From Aquitalea magnusonii (lineage in GTDB: Bacteria > Pseudomonadota > Gammaproteobacteria > Burkholderiales > Chromobacteriaceae), in the NCBI RefSeq assembly GCF_002217795.2, contig NZ_AP018823.1, positions 806,001-870,000 on the forward strand: a DNA stretch of 64,000 nucleotides, in the 5' to 3' direction. Position 1 is the stretch's first letter. Every line of letters begins with the position of its first letter. Shown in pieces: positions 50,812-60,876 of this stretch. The position numbers and the translations under genes are program-made. A model generated the notes under the pieces. It saw only the letters and a list, made by a program, of their open reading frames with translations, was not told the DNA's origin and made no database searches.

Positions 50812-53800
50812 CTACCACAGCACCTTCACCGCGCTGTCGCCCAGCCAGTCCTGCAAGGCCAGCAGCAGGCTGTCATCCAGCCGGACGGCCCAGCTTTGCG
50901 ACAGGGCTACATCGCCACGCGCTTGGGCATTGCTGTAGCTGATGCGTACCAGGCCGCCATTTTCCTCGTCACGATAGGGGGTGAGCAAGGCTTTCAGCCG
51001 GTTGACATCGGCATTGCCGTTCATCTGCAAGGACAGGCCACGGGCAAAGCAGCTGCGTGCCTCGCCCAGATCGTAAATGCGGTCGGCCATGATGCGCAGA
51101 CCGCCAGAGAAACTGTCCTCGCTCACCTTGCCTTGCACCACCAGCACGATGTCTTCTTTCAGCTTGTTGCGGTTGACTTCGTAGCTGTCACCAAAGAGGC
51201 CGATTTCGCGCTTGCTGCTGCCATCGTCCAGTTCGACAAAGGCCATCTTGCCGCGATTGCCCATCTTGACGCGGATGCCGGTGACAAAACCGGCCAGCAG
51301 TTGCGGCTCCTTGCGCGGCGTCAGGCGCGACAGCGTGGTCTTGATGAAGGCGCGTACTTCCTGCGCATAAGCGGAGAACGGGTGGCCGGACAGGTAGAAG
51401 CCGATGGCCAGTTTTTCTTCCGCCAGCTTGACGGCGTCATTCCATGGCCGGGTGGCCACCATTTCCACCGCCGGGGCCACGTCGTCGCCAAACATGTCGA
51501 ACAGGCCGCCCTGATTGGCATTAGCATGGGCCTGATCAGCCGCCTCCATCGCAAGGCCGACATTGGCAAACAGCAGGGCGCGGTTGGGTTCGATGCTGTC
51601 GAAGGCACCGGCGCGGATCAGCGCTTCGATCACCCGCTTGTTGACCAGCTTCTTGTCGGTACGCTGGCAGAAATCAAACAGGCTGGTGTAAGGGCCACTG
51701 GCTTCACGCACCGCCACGATATGGTCGACGGCAGATTCGCCACTGCCCTTGATCGCGCCCAGTGCATAGCGGATTTCCTGACGGCTGACCGGCACAAAGC
51801 GGTAGAAGCTGTGATTGACGTCCGGCGGCAAGAAGCGCAGGCCGTTCTTGGGGTCGGTGGCGTCGTCATAGAACACCTTGAGCTGGTCGGTATTGTCCAG
51901 TTCGGTGGACATGGTGGCGGCCATGTAGGCGGCGCAATGATGTGCTTTGAGCCAGGCCGTATGGTAGGCCACCAGCGCATAGGCGGCGGCGTGCGATTTG
52001 TTGAAACCGTAGCCGGCGAATTTCTCCATGTAGTCGAAGATTTCGTTGGCCTTGGATTCGGGAATGTCCTGCTTGGCGGCACCCTGCACGAACATGGCGC
52101 GCTGCGCCACCATCTCCTCCACCTTCTTCTTACCCATGGCGCGGCGCAGCAAGTCGGCGCCGCCCAGCGAGTAGCCGCCAATCACCTGGGCGGACTGCAT
52201 CACCTGTTCCTGATACACCATGATGCCGTAGGTGGGGGCCAGTACCGGCTCCAGCAGCGGGTGCAGGTATTCGAACTTGGCACCGTGCATACGCTGGATG
52301 AAGTCGGGAATCAGGTCCATCGGGCCCGGACGGTACAAGGCCACGAAGGCGATAATTTCTTCGAACTTGCTGGGTTTGGCTTCCACCAGCATTTTTTTCA
52401 TGCCGGAGGATTCAAACTGGAACACGCCGGTGGTGTTGGCGCTGGCAAAAATCTTGTAGGCGTCGGCATCGTCCAGCGGCAGGTGGGCAACGTCCACGTC
52501 CTCGTTGCTGACCTGCTTGATATAGCGCTGGGCCAGTTCGATGATGGTGAGGTTGCGCAAGCCCAGGAAGTCGAACTTCACCAGGCCGATCTGCTCCACG
52601 TCGTCCTTGTCGAACTGCGACACCGGCGAGGCACCGTCGGCACTGGCAATGTATAGCGGGCAGAAGTCGGTTAGCTTGCCCGGCGCAATCAGCACGCCAC
52701 CGGCATGCATGCCGATGCCGCGGGTGAGGTCTTCCAGCTTCATTGCCAGTTCGATCAGCTCATTGGCACCTTCCGATTCAATGACTTCACCGATCTGCGG
52801 CTCCACTTCCATCGCCTTTTCCAGGCCCAAGGGCTTGTTGGCCTCCAGCGGAATCAGCTTGGACAGGCGGTCGCACAGGCCGAAGGGCAGGTCCAGTACC
52901 CGGCCCACATCGCGGATTACCGATTTGGACGACATGGTGCCGAAGGTGGCAATCTGGCTGACGGCTTCTTCGCCGTATTTCTGCCGGGTGTATTCGATCA
53001 CGCGCCAGCGGTTTTCCTGACAGAAGTCCACGTCGAAGTCGGGCATGGATACCCGTTCCGGGTTCAGGAAACGCTCGAACAGCAGGGCGTAGCGCAGCGG
53101 GTCGAGGTCGGTAATGCTCAGGCTGTAAGCCACCAGCGAACCGGCACCGGAGCCCCGGCCCGGTCCCACCGGGCAGCCATTGCCCTTACCCCACTGGATA
53201 AAGTCGGCCACGATGAGGAAGTAACCGGGGAAACCCATCTGGATGATGGTGTCGCACTCGAACTTCAGCCGGGCATCGTATTCCGGCCGGCGCGCCTCGC
53301 GCTCGGCCGGGTCGGGAAACAGTTGCTCCAGCCGTACTTCCAGCCCGCGCTTGGCTTCGTACACCAGGAAATCATCCAGCGTCATGCCTTCCGGGGTGGG
53401 GAACAGCGGCAGGTAGTTCTTGCCCAGCACCACGGAAATATTGCAGCGCTTGGCAATTTCTACGGTGTTTTCCAGCGCTTCCGGAATGTCGGCAAAGCGC
53501 TCCAGCATCTGTTCGGTGGACAGGAAATACTGGCATTCGGAGAAATTGCGCGGACGACGCTTGTCACCCAGCGTGTAGCCCTCGGCAATGCACACCCGTG
53601 CTTCGTGCGCCTTGAAGTCATCCGGGTCCATGAACTGGATGGGATGGGTGGCCACCACCGGCAGGCCGGTTTCACCAGCCAGCCACAGCGTGGCCTGTAC
53701 CACGCTTTCCACCTGCGCATTGTCCACGCGCTGGACTTCCAGATAAAAACTGTCGGGAAACAGGCTTTCCCAGTATTGCGCCCGGCGCATCGCTTCTTCG

Positions 53801-54246
53801 CGCTGACCCATGGCCAGTGCCACCCCGACATCACCCAGATGCGCACCGGACAGGCACAAGAGATTGCTGTTATCGCCCTGTTCCAGCCAGGCACGCTTGA
53901 TTTCGGCGCGGCCACGGTACTGGTTGTGGGTGAAGGCCTGGGTCAGCAGTTCGCAAAGCCTGCGATAACCCTCGCGGTTTTTCACCGTCAGCATCAGGCG
54001 GGTGGGCTTGTCGCGGTCTTCTTCGTTTTCCAGCCAGATATCGGCCGAGACGATGGGCTTGATGCCCTTGTTGCGGCAGGACTTGTAAAACTTGACCATG
54101 CCAAACAGGTTCATCAGGTCCGACATGCCCATGGCAGGCATATTGTCCTTCTGCGCACGCTTTACTGCGTCGTCGAGGCGGACAATACCGTCGGTGATGG
54201 AAAACTCCGAGTGGAGGCGAAGATGGATAAAGCGGGGTGCGTTCAT
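50812..54246 (-). CDS. dnaE: DNA polymerase III alpha subunit DnaE
   Basis: This 1144-residue protein is the replicative polymerase. The N-terminal PHP domain opens with F-I-H-L-R-L-H-S-E-F-S-I-T-D-G. The polymerase core has the catalytic aspartates in P-D-F-D-V-D-F-C (near 402-409), G-P-G-R-G-S-G-A-G-S-L-V and G-Y-G-F-N-K-S-H-A-A-A-Y. The C-terminal OB-fold and tau-binding parts follow. The length is normal for the group. The start follows a short intergenic region shared with the flavin reductase gene. Confidence 0.98.
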   Translation of the reverse strand: MNAPRFIHLRLHSEFSITDGIVRLDDAVKRAQKDNMPAMGMSDLMNLFGMVKFYKSCRNKGIKPIVSADIWLENEEDRDKPTRLMLTVKNREGYRRLCELLTQAFTHNQYRGRAEIKRAWLEQGDNSNLLCLSGAHLGDVGVALAMGQREEAMRRAQYWESLFPDSFYLEVQRVDNAQVESVVQATLWLAGETGLPVVATHPIQFMDPDDFKAHEARVCIAEGYTLGDKRRPRNFSECQYFLSTEQMLERFADIPEALENTVEIAKRCNISVVLGKNYLPLFPTPEGMTLDDFLVYEAKRGLEVRLEQLFPDPAEREARRPEYDARLKFECDTIIQMGFPGYFLIVADFIQWGKGNGCPVGPGRGSGAGSLVAYSLSITDLDPLRYALLFERFLNPERVSMPDFDVDFCQENRWRVIEYTRQKYGEEAVSQIATFGTMSSKSVIRDVGRVLDLPFGLCDRLSKLIPLEANKPLGLEKAMEVEPQIGEVIESEGANELIELAMKLEDLTRGIGMHAGGVLIAPGKLTDFCPLYIASADGASPVSQFDKDDVEQIGLVKFDFLGLRNLTIIELAQRYIKQVSNEDVDVAHLPLDDADAYKIFASANTTGVFQFESSGMKKMLVEAKPSKFEEIIAFVALYRPGPMDLIPDFIQRMHGAKFEYLHPLLEPVLAPTYGIMVYQEQVMQSAQVIGGYSLGGADLLRRAMGKKKVEEMVAQRAMFVQGAAKQDIPESKANEIFDYMEKFAGYGFNKSHAAAYALVAYHTAWLKAHHCAAYMAATMSTELDNTDQLKVFYDDATDPKNGLRFLPPDVNHSFYRFVPVSRQEIRYALGAIKGSGESAVDHIVAVREASGPYTSLFDFCQRTDKKLVNKRVIEALIRAGAFDSIEPNRALLFANVGLAMEAADQAHANANQGGLFDMFGDDVAPAVEMVATRPWNDAVKLAEEKLAIGFYLSGHPFSAYAQEVRAFIKTTLSRLTPRKEPQLLAGFVTGIRVKMGNRGKMAFVELDDGSSKREIGLFGDSYEVNRNKLKEDIVLVVQGKVSEDSFSGGLRIMADRIYDLGEARSCFARGLSLQMNGNADVNRLKALLTPYRDEENGGLVRISYSNAQARGDVALSQSWAVRLDDSLLLALQDWLGDSAVKVLW

Positions 54247-54439
54247 GGCGGCATTTTACCGGCAGCGCGGCATCTGCACCATGCGTGCGGCAAGATAAAT
54301 CGCATCCCGATGGCGGCATGCTCGCTGCCGTGGGCTGGAGGTTTGTTGTGATTGTCACCAGCCTGTCATTGCTCCTTTTCTTGTGTTGCGTCGCAGCATT
54401 AGAATGGTGGCATCTGCAATCAGCTAAACGGTGAGTGAA

Positions 54440-55042
54440 ATGGATTGTGATGTCAGAGAGCTGGAGGGCAGCAGCCTGTACAAATTACTGACTGGCAGCG
54501 TGCTGCCGCGTCCCATTGCCTGGCTCAGCACGCAGGATTTGCTGGGCGTGGCCAACCTGGCGCCGTTTTCCTTTTTTACCGTGGCCAGCCTCAACCCTCC
54601 GGTATTGGCAGTCAGTATTCTGAAAAAGCCTGATGGCAGTGATAAGGACAGTCTGGCCAATATCCGCGCTACCGGGGAATTTGTGGTGAATATTGTCAGC
54701 CAGGAATTGGTCGAGGAAATGAATCAGTCCTGTGCCGCCTATCCGGCGGAAGTGGACGAATTTGATCTGGCCGGCCTGGCCAAGGTGCGCAGCAAACAGG
54801 TAAAGGCACCCGGCGTGGCGCGCTCGCCAGTGCGCTATGAGTGTGTGCTGCATAGCTGCCTCGACCTTGGGCATGGGGCGGGCGGCAGTACGCTGGTACT
54901 GGGTGAAATCCGCCATGTGCATGTGGCGGATGCGGTGTATCAGGAAGGCCGGATTGATGTGCAGGCACTGCACCCCATTGGCAAGCTGGCCGGGGATGCC
55001 TACACCCTGGTGCATGCGGATTTCTCGCTGGCACGGCCCTGA
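54440..55042 (+). CDS. Flavin reductase-like protein
   Basis: This 200-residue protein matches the flavin reductase domain family: R-P-I-A-W-L-S-T near 28-35, N-L-A-P-F-S-F-F near 45-52 and G-E-F-V-V-N-I-V near 86-93. It binds FMN in a split-barrel fold and could reduce flavin with NAD(P)H. ATG 54440 is preferred over a GTG nine bases upstream. It is divergent from dnaE. Confidence 0.87.
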   Translation: MDCDVRELEGSSLYKLLTGSVLPRPIAWLSTQDLLGVANLAPFSFFTVASLNPPVLAVSILKKPDGSDKDSLANIRATGEFVVNIVSQELVEEMNQSCAAYPAEVDEFDLAGLAKVRSKQVKAPGVARSPVRYECVLHSCLDLGHGAGGSTLVLGEIRHVHVADAVYQEGRIDVQALHPIGKLAGDAYTLVHADFSLARP

Positions 55043-55062
55043 TTTCGTCTGACCGTATAAAT

Positions 55063-55091
55063 GAAAAAAGCACCTGTCAGGTGCTTTTTTC
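55063..55091. terminator. Bidirectional terminator
   Basis: GAAAAAAGCACCT (55063-55075) pairs perfectly with AGGTGCTTTTTTC (55079-55091) between two convergent genes. It gives a T run on both strands. Confidence 0.92.
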
Positions 55092-55101
55092 TTGGCAAGG
55101 C

Positions 55102-56022
55102 TTAGCGCAAGGCCTGGCTGATTTTTTCTGCCATCTCGTCCAGCAAGGCATAGCGACGGTTGTATTCGCTGCGCTTCTTGCTGGCAATTTCCTCCATTGG
55201 CTTGCGCGGAATGGGGAAGGGGATGCGGAAGTATTCGGTATTGATTTTCTCGGCCCCGATATCCAGCCAGAAGCTGTCATAGTCGGCCTGGAATTCACGC
55301 CGGTAGCGCCAGGAGCTGTAAATATGGCTGTCCTTGCACACGGCCAGCACTTGCTGGCAGCCCATTTCACGGGCAAGCACCGTCAGTGCTTCCAGTGCCA
55401 GCCGTTTGGGAAACAGGCCGTGACAAGCCTTGGTGGCGGTGCGGATGCAGTCATGGCCAAATTCCTTGCGCGGGCCTTGCAAGCCGCCAATCAGCGCCAC
55501 CGACTGACCCTGATACTGGCACAGGGTAAAGGTGAGGGTGGCCAGCGCCACTTGTTGGGCATCGACAAACTGCAGTGATAGCTCGCCTTCCTTGTCGAAG
55601 TAATGGTTATGCCCCATCACCCAGCTAAAGCTGCTTTCATCCTTGCCCGTGATGCTGGCAATGCAGATATTGTCCAGCGATAGCAACTGGCTGCGTACCG
55701 CTGCCGGCAGTTGCAGCATCCGGCCATAGTGTTGTTGCAGCAGCTCCAGTTTGGCCGCATTGCCCAGACTGCGGTGCAGGTAAGGGCGGTGCAGCTTTTG
55801 CGACAGGCGTGGTGCCAGTTTCAGGTAGTCCAGCAGCAGTGGCTCGCTGCTCAGATAGCTTAGCCAGCGATAGCTGCTGGACAGGGAAAGCAGGCTGCGC
55901 AAAACCAGCTTGATGCGGTTCTTGCGTTCATCCAGACAGTCCCGTCGGGAAAACTCTCCACTGGCCAGCTGCCCCAGCAGCCGGACAGGGTGAGGCCTCG
56001 AAGGTGATTCGATTGTTTTCAC
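55102..56022 (-). CDS. VirK/YbjX family protein (DUF535)
   Basis: This 306-residue protein matches DUF535: H-Y-F-D-K-E-G-E-L-S-L in the middle, then I-G-G-L-Q-G-P-R and a T-K-A-C-H-G-L-F-P-K-R-L segment, and C-K-D-S-H-I-Y near 245. VirK relatives affect virulence and resistance to cationic peptides through the envelope. The start is GTG 56022; no better ATG is near. There is no signal peptide. Confidence 0.88.
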   Translation of the reverse strand: MKTIESPSRPHPVRLLGQLASGEFSRRDCLDERKNRIKLVLRSLLSLSSSYRWLSYLSSEPLLLDYLKLAPRLSQKLHRPYLHRSLGNAAKLELLQQHYGRMLQLPAAVRSQLLSLDNICIASITGKDESSFSWVMGHNHYFDKEGELSLQFVDAQQVALATLTFTLCQYQGQSVALIGGLQGPRKEFGHDCIRTATKACHGLFPKRLALEALTVLAREMGCQQVLAVCKDSHIYSSWRYRREFQADYDSFWLDIGAEKINTEYFRIPFPIPRKPMEEIASKKRSEYNRRYALLDEMAEKISQALR

Positions 56023-56127
56023 ACAGAGTTCTTCTAAAAGCGTTCATGCACGGAAATGCATTATTGTTTATTCGGGTGTCGGCGTCTTTGGCCGGCTTGT
56101 CCCGTCGTCGTTACCGTTTGTGACGGT

Positions 56128-56379
56128 TTATTTCTTGTCTTCGCGTGGTTTTAGAGCGGCAATGGCGGCACGCTGCATTTCCAGCGTTTTCATCTGCATG
56201 GACAGCATGCCCAGATTCATGGTCAGCCAGCCTTCCACTACCCGCAGTTCTGCCAGCTTGCGGTCGATTTCCTCCTCGCTCATCGGCGGGAGAAAGGGCT
56301 GCGCACTAGCCGGGGTGGCAGTTTGCCAGAACTGGCGGAACATGGCGAATGGGTCGTTCGGGGTGAAATCTGCGCTCAT
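56128..56379 (-). CDS. Short PhaM-like granule-associated protein
   Basis: This 83-residue protein matches the N-terminal region of PhaM, which activates PHB synthase and attaches granules to the nucleoid: D-P-F-A-M-F-R-Q-F near residues 9-17, then S-E-E-E-I-D-R-K-L-A-E-L-R-V-V-E-G-W and a helical M-L-S-M-Q-M-K-T-L-E segment. Ralstonia PhaM is about 260 residues with a basic DNA-binding tail; this protein ends where that tail would begin, leaving only R-E-D-K-K. It lies before maeB in the same direction. Confidence 0.75.
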   Translation of the reverse strand: MSADFTPNDPFAMFRQFWQTATPASAQPFLPPMSEEEIDRKLAELRVVEGWLTMNLGMLSMQMKTLEMQRAAIAALKPREDKK

Positions 56380-56395
56380 GGCTGGCTCTCCTGGT

Positions 56396-56428
56396 CAAAA
56401 AAAACGGGCAAGCGCTGGCTTGCCCGTT
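56396..56428 (-). terminator. Rho-independent terminator after maeB
   Basis: AACGGGCAAGC (56403-56413) pairs with GCTTGCCCGTT (56418-56428). The reverse strand then runs into TTTTTT. Confidence 0.92.
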
Positions 56429-56452
56429 CAGTATAAGACCAAAGCCGATGGC

Positions 56453-58738
56453 TTAGCTGTTGCTGGCTGCCACCTGCGCATCCACAGCGGCCAGGGCCAC
56501 CATGTTGACGATGCGGCGTACCGAGGAGATCGGGGTCAGGATGTGTACCGGCTTGCTCATGCCCATCAGGATGGGGCCGATGGTCACGCCGTCGGACGCG
56601 GAAACACGCAGCAGGTTGTAGCTGATGTTGGCAGCTTCAACGTTCGGCATGATCAGCAGGTTGGCCGAGCCCTTCAGCGTGGTTTCCGGCATGGCCTGGG
56701 TGCGGATGGCTTCCACCAGGGCGGCATCGCCCTGCATTTCACCATCGATTTCCAGGTCAGGCTGGGCGTCGCGGATCAGTTCCAGCGCGGTACGCATCTT
56801 GTCGGCGGATTCACCGTTGATGGTGCCGAAGCTGGAGTTGGACAGCAGCGCGGCCTTCGGTGCGATACCGAAACGCTTCATCGCTTCGGACGCCATCTTG
56901 GTGATGCCGGCCAGTTGGACTGCATCCGGCTTGGCATTCACGTAGGTGTCGGTGATGAAGATGTTGCCGGTCGGCAGGATCAGTGCGTTCATGGCACCGG
57001 CCACCTTGTCGGCATTGTCGTAGCCCAGCACGGTTTCCACGATATCGAAATGCTGACGGTAAGTACCATAGGTACCGCAAATCATCGCATCGGCATCACC
57101 GCGGCGAACCATCAGTGCGCCAATCAGCGTGGTGTTGCCAATCACGCGACGACGGGCCTGCTCCTGGGAAACGCCCTTGCGCTTCATCAGGTTGTAGTAG
57201 TCCTTCCAGTATTCGGCAAAGCGCGGGTCGGATTCGTTGTTGACCAGTTCGAAATCCTTGCCCGGTTCCAGCTTCAGGCCCAGTTTTTCGATACGCTTTT
57301 CGATCACGCTCGGACGGCCGATCAGGATGGGGCGGGCGAGGCCTGCCAGCACGATTTCCTGGGTGGCGTGCAGGACGCGCTCGTCTTCACCTTCGGTCAG
57401 AACAACGCGCTTGCTTTCCTTCTTGGCCTGGGCAAACACCGGCTTCATGAACAGGTTGGTCTTGTACACGAACTGGGTGAGCTGGTCGGCGTAGGCGTCG
57501 AAATCCTGGATCGGGCGGGTGGCCACGCCGGAATCCATGGCAGCCTTGGCTACGGCCGGGGCAATCTTGACGATCAGGCGCGGGTCGAAGGGTTTCGGAA
57601 TCACGTATTCCGGGCCAAAGGACAGTTCCTGGTCACCATAGGCGGAGGCTACCACGTCGGACTGTTCGGCCATGGCCAAGTCGGCAATGGCGCGTACGGT
57701 GGCCAGCTTCATTTCTTCATTGATGGTGGTGGCACCCACGTCGAGCGCACCACGGAAGATGAAGGGGAAGCAAAGTACGTTGTTCACCTGGTTGGGGAAG
57801 TCGGAGCGACCGGTACCGATGATGGCATCCGGACGGACTTCCTTCACCAGCGGCGGCAGGATTTCCGGTTCCGGGTTGGCCATGGCCAGAATCACCGGGT
57901 GGGCGGCCATGCTCTTGACCATTTCCTGCGACACCAGACGCGGGCCGGACAGACCCATGAAGATGTCGGCGCCAACCATGGCGTCGGCCAGTTTGCGCCA
58001 GCCGTTGTCGGCAATGGCGTAACGCAGCTTGGATTCGTCCAGCTTTTCGTCACGGCCGTGGTAGATCACGCCCTTGGAATCGCAGACGGTGATGTTTTCA
58101 CGCTTCACGCCCAGCGCTACCAGGAGGTCCAGGCAGGCAATGGCGGCAGCGCCGGCGCCGGAGGCCACCACGCGGACATTGGCGATGTCCTTGTTGACCA
58201 GGCGCAGCGAGTTGAGCACCGCGGCAGCGGCCACGATGGCGGTGCCGTGCTGGTCGTCATGGAAGACCGGAATGCCCATGCGTTCGCGGCACTTCTTCTC
58301 GATGTAGAAGCACTCGGGGGCCTTGATGTCTTCCAGGTTGATGCCGCCGAAAGTCGGCTCCATCGCACAGATCATGTCCACCAGCTTGTCCGGGTCGTTT
58401 TCGTTCAGTTCGATGTCGAAAACGTCGATGCCGGCAAACTTCTTGAACAGCACACCCTTGCCTTCCATCACCGGCTTGCCGGCCAGCGGGCCGATGTTGC
58501 CCAGGCCCAGTACGGCGGTACCGTTGGTGATGACTGCTACCAGATTACCGCGTGCGGTGTACTTGTAGGCATTGAGCGGGTCTTCCACGATGGCGTCACA
58601 CGGGGCGGCCACACCGGGGGAGTAGGCAAGGGCGAGGTCACGCTGGGTAGCCAGCGGTTTGGTCGGGGACACCTGGATCTTGCCGGGCTGAGGAAACTGG
58701 TGGAAATCGAGTGCGGCTTGGCGCAGTTGCTCGTCCAT
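56453..58738 (-). CDS. maeB: NADP-dependent malic enzyme MaeB
   Basis: This 761-residue protein has the malic enzyme part (about 1-430) and a C-terminal phosphotransacetylase-like part, which is typical of MaeB. Visible motifs are S-P-G-V-A-A-P-C near 40, F-H-D-D-Q-H-G-T-A near 160 and G-A-G-A-A-A-I-A-C in the nucleotide-binding region. It converts malate to pyruvate with NADPH formation. AGGAG precedes the ATG. C4 acids from the nearby TRAP system are plausible substrates. Confidence 0.96.
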   Translation of the reverse strand: MDEQLRQAALDFHQFPQPGKIQVSPTKPLATQRDLALAYSPGVAAPCDAIVEDPLNAYKYTARGNLVAVITNGTAVLGLGNIGPLAGKPVMEGKGVLFKKFAGIDVFDIELNENDPDKLVDMICAMEPTFGGINLEDIKAPECFYIEKKCRERMGIPVFHDDQHGTAIVAAAAVLNSLRLVNKDIANVRVVASGAGAAAIACLDLLVALGVKRENITVCDSKGVIYHGRDEKLDESKLRYAIADNGWRKLADAMVGADIFMGLSGPRLVSQEMVKSMAAHPVILAMANPEPEILPPLVKEVRPDAIIGTGRSDFPNQVNNVLCFPFIFRGALDVGATTINEEMKLATVRAIADLAMAEQSDVVASAYGDQELSFGPEYVIPKPFDPRLIVKIAPAVAKAAMDSGVATRPIQDFDAYADQLTQFVYKTNLFMKPVFAQAKKESKRVVLTEGEDERVLHATQEIVLAGLARPILIGRPSVIEKRIEKLGLKLEPGKDFELVNNESDPRFAEYWKDYYNLMKRKGVSQEQARRRVIGNTTLIGALMVRRGDADAMICGTYGTYRQHFDIVETVLGYDNADKVAGAMNALILPTGNIFITDTYVNAKPDAVQLAGITKMASEAMKRFGIAPKAALLSNSSFGTINGESADKMRTALELIRDAQPDLEIDGEMQGDAALVEAIRTQAMPETTLKGSANLLIMPNVEAANISYNLLRVSASDGVTIGPILMGMSKPVHILTPISSVRRIVNMVALAAVDAQVAASNS

Positions 58739-58831
58739 TCGTGAACTCCTGGGTGGTTTCTTATGGTCGTTTTGAATAATTTAGCTGAATATTATAAGGG
58801 CTAACCCTCTATCGGGGCTATGGTCCTGTCA

Positions 58832-58878
58832 GACAAAGTACGCGGCAAGAGGTTTTCACCTCTGCCGCGTACTTTGTC
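58832..58878. repeat. Long inverted repeat after dctM
   Basis: A 15-pair stem (GACAAAGTACGCGGC with its complement at 58864-58878) continues, after a one-base bulge, into AGAGGT/ACCTCT around a four-base loop. It starts 12 bases after the dctM stop. There is no T run on either strand, so it may protect the mRNA end rather than terminate it. Confidence 0.65.
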
Positions 58879-58889
58879 CTGTCCTGCTA

Positions 58890-60218
58890 TCAGTGCATCA
58901 TACCTAACATTCGGGGCAGCCACAGTGATATACCGGGCAGATAGGTCACGGCCACCAGGAAGCCCAGCATGGTGAGCAGCCACGGCCACACGGCCACGGT
59001 CAGCTCGGTAATGCCCATCTTGGTGATGCCGGAGGCCACGTACAGGTTAAGCCCCACCGGAGGATGGCACATGCCCACTTCCATGTTCACCGCAATCAGA
59101 ATGCCGAAGTGTACCGGATTCACCCCCAGTTTGACTGCCACCGGGTAGAGGATGGGCGCCATGATCAGCACGATGGCCGACGGGTCCATGAAGTTACCGG
59201 CCGCCAGCAACAGGATGTTGGTGAGCAACAGGAAGGCCACCACACCCAGGCCCTGTGCCGTCATCCACGCAGCCATGGCTTGCGGAATCTGTTCGGAAGC
59301 CATCAGGAAGGAGAACAGCACGGCGTTGGTGATGATGTACAGCAGCATCGAGCTCATCGACGCGGCGTTGATCAGCACGCGCGGCACATCCTTCAGGCCC
59401 ATGTCCTTGTAGACGAATACGGCAATGATGAAGGCGTACACGGCGGCCATGGCGGCGGCTTCGGTCGGCGTGAAAATGCCGCTGTAAATACCGCCAATCA
59501 CCAGTACGATCAGCAACAGGCCCCACACGCATTCGCGGAAGGCTTGCAGACGCTCGCCCCAACTGGCGCGCGGCAGGCGCGGGTAGTCAAACTTCTTGGC
59601 ACGGTACCAGGTGGTCAGGCCCAGCAATACCGACAGGCACAGGCCGGGCAGCACACCCGCCATGAACAACTGGCCTACCGATGCGGTGGACACGCTCATG
59701 CCATCCGGGCCGGTCACGTCCATGCCGGCGGTGGCGATGGAGTACATCACCAGGTTGATGGACGGCGGGAACAGAATGCCCAGCGCGCCGGAAGTGGTGA
59801 TCACCCCGGCACCAAAGCGCTGCGGGTAGCCCTGTTTCACCATGGCCGGCAGGATGATGGAACCCACGGCTACCACGGTGGCAACGGAAGAGCCGGTAAT
59901 GGCGGCAAACAGTGCGCAGGACACCACGCCAGCCAGACCCAGGCCGCCATACCAGTGGCCCACCAGGGTGGTGGCAAAGCGGATCATCCGTTTGGCCACA
60001 CCGCCGTGCATCAGGAAGTTGCCCGCCAGAATGAAGAAGGGAATCGCCATGATTTCGAACTTCTCGATCCCGGTGAACAGCTTGAGCGCCACCGATTCGA
60101 TCGGAACCTGGGTCATGGTGAACAGGAAGGTCAGTACCGTCAGACCCAGCGAGATGGAGATCGGCATGCCGGTCAGCATCAGGGTAAGCAGCAGACCGAA
60201 AATGATGAGGGTGGTCAT
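58890..60218 (-). CDS. dctM: TRAP transporter large permease DctM
   Basis: This 442-residue membrane protein matches DctM: N-terminal G-M-P-I-S-I-S-L-G, then G-A-L-G-I-L-F-P-P-S-I near 146-156, and the C-terminal M-E-V-G-M-C-H-P-P-V-G-L-N-L-Y. About twelve membrane segments are visible. It forms the ion-coupled channel for dicarboxylates and works with DctQ and DctP. The ATG overlaps the dctQ stop (TAATG). Confidence 0.96.
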   Translation of the reverse strand: MTTLIIFGLLLTLMLTGMPISISLGLTVLTFLFTMTQVPIESVALKLFTGIEKFEIMAIPFFILAGNFLMHGGVAKRMIRFATTLVGHWYGGLGLAGVVSCALFAAITGSSVATVVAVGSIILPAMVKQGYPQRFGAGVITTSGALGILFPPSINLVMYSIATAGMDVTGPDGMSVSTASVGQLFMAGVLPGLCLSVLLGLTTWYRAKKFDYPRLPRASWGERLQAFRECVWGLLLIVLVIGGIYSGIFTPTEAAAMAAVYAFIIAVFVYKDMGLKDVPRVLINAASMSSMLLYIITNAVLFSFLMASEQIPQAMAAWMTAQGLGVVAFLLLTNILLLAAGNFMDPSAIVLIMAPILYPVAVKLGVNPVHFGILIAVNMEVGMCHPPVGLNLYVASGITKMGITELTVAVWPWLLTMLGFLVAVTYLPGISLWLPRMLGMMH

Positions 60219-60811
60219 TAGTGCTTGCCTCCGTGGTTCAGGTCGTGCGGGTGCAGATTGTCCAGATCTTCGGCACCTTCTTCGATGCCATCAACATGGC
60301 CGTGGTCATGCTTGGGCAGGCTGCCGGTCTTGATGAAGTTCCAGGCCACTTGCAGGAAGCGGAAGCACATCAGGGTAGAGCCGCAGGGGATGGCCAGGTA
60401 AACCAGCCACATCGGCGCTTCCAGGTCGGGCGATGTCTGGTCGGTATGGGCGATTTCCCAGACAAAATTGCCGCCCAGCACGGCAATCACGCCGGTGAAC
60501 AGCGCGCCGGAGAGCAGGCCGAAAATGATGAATTTGGCACGGGTCTTGTCGGACAGACGGTTGATCAATACATCCACCCCCACGTGGATGCCGGTGCGCA
60601 CGCCATAGGCCGCGCCGAACTTGGCCATCCATACAAACAGGTAGATGGTGAGTTCCTGAGCCCATGCCATATTGATGTGGGCCAGATAGGGTTGCAGGGT
60701 TTCGATGCCCGAGCCGTAGCGGTGAACCACGGCCACAAAGGTGATGAGGGTGGCGCTTCCCATCAACAGGGCAATCATCCACTCCTCCAGATGGTCGAGG
60801 AATTTCAGCAT
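60218..60811 (-). CDS. dctQ: TRAP transporter small permease DctQ
   Basis: This 197-residue protein has four membrane segments and the DctQ family segment W-A-Q-E-L-T-I-Y-L-F-V-W-M near 50-62, followed by G-A-A-Y-G-V-R-T-G-I-H-V-G-V-D. ATG 60811 (MLKFLDHLEEW) is preferred over an upstream start that would add a charged stretch. The C-terminus is rich in histidine and aspartate (about 165-197). It bridges DctP and DctM. Confidence 0.92.
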   Translation of the reverse strand: MLKFLDHLEEWMIALLMGSATLITFVAVVHRYGSGIETLQPYLAHINMAWAQELTIYLFVWMAKFGAAYGVRTGIHVGVDVLINRLSDKTRAKFIIFGLLSGALFTGVIAVLGGNFVWEIAHTDQTSPDLEAPMWLVYLAIPCGSTLMCFRFLQVAWNFIKTGSLPKHDHGHVDGIEEGAEDLDNLHPHDLNHGGKH

Positions 60812-60876
60812 GATTGTTCTCTTTTCGCAAAAAGAGCGTGGGTGCAACTGGGCACGCACGCTCGATTCAAGATGGG

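Noticed and set aside
50425..52656. Long forward open frame of 743 codons opposite dnaE
   Set aside because: It lies entirely antisense to clear dnaE coding sequence and arises from GC-rich codon bias; the product has no recognisable domain.
54318..54434. Short frame with a hydrophobic segment upstream of the flavin reductase gene
   Set aside because: It has no ribosome-binding site and runs into the promoter region shared with dnaE; probably chance.
56120..58744. Forward open frame of 874 codons opposite maeB
   Set aside because: It mirrors the malic enzyme gene; composition is rich in His, Gly and Gln as expected for antisense reading of GC-rich genes.
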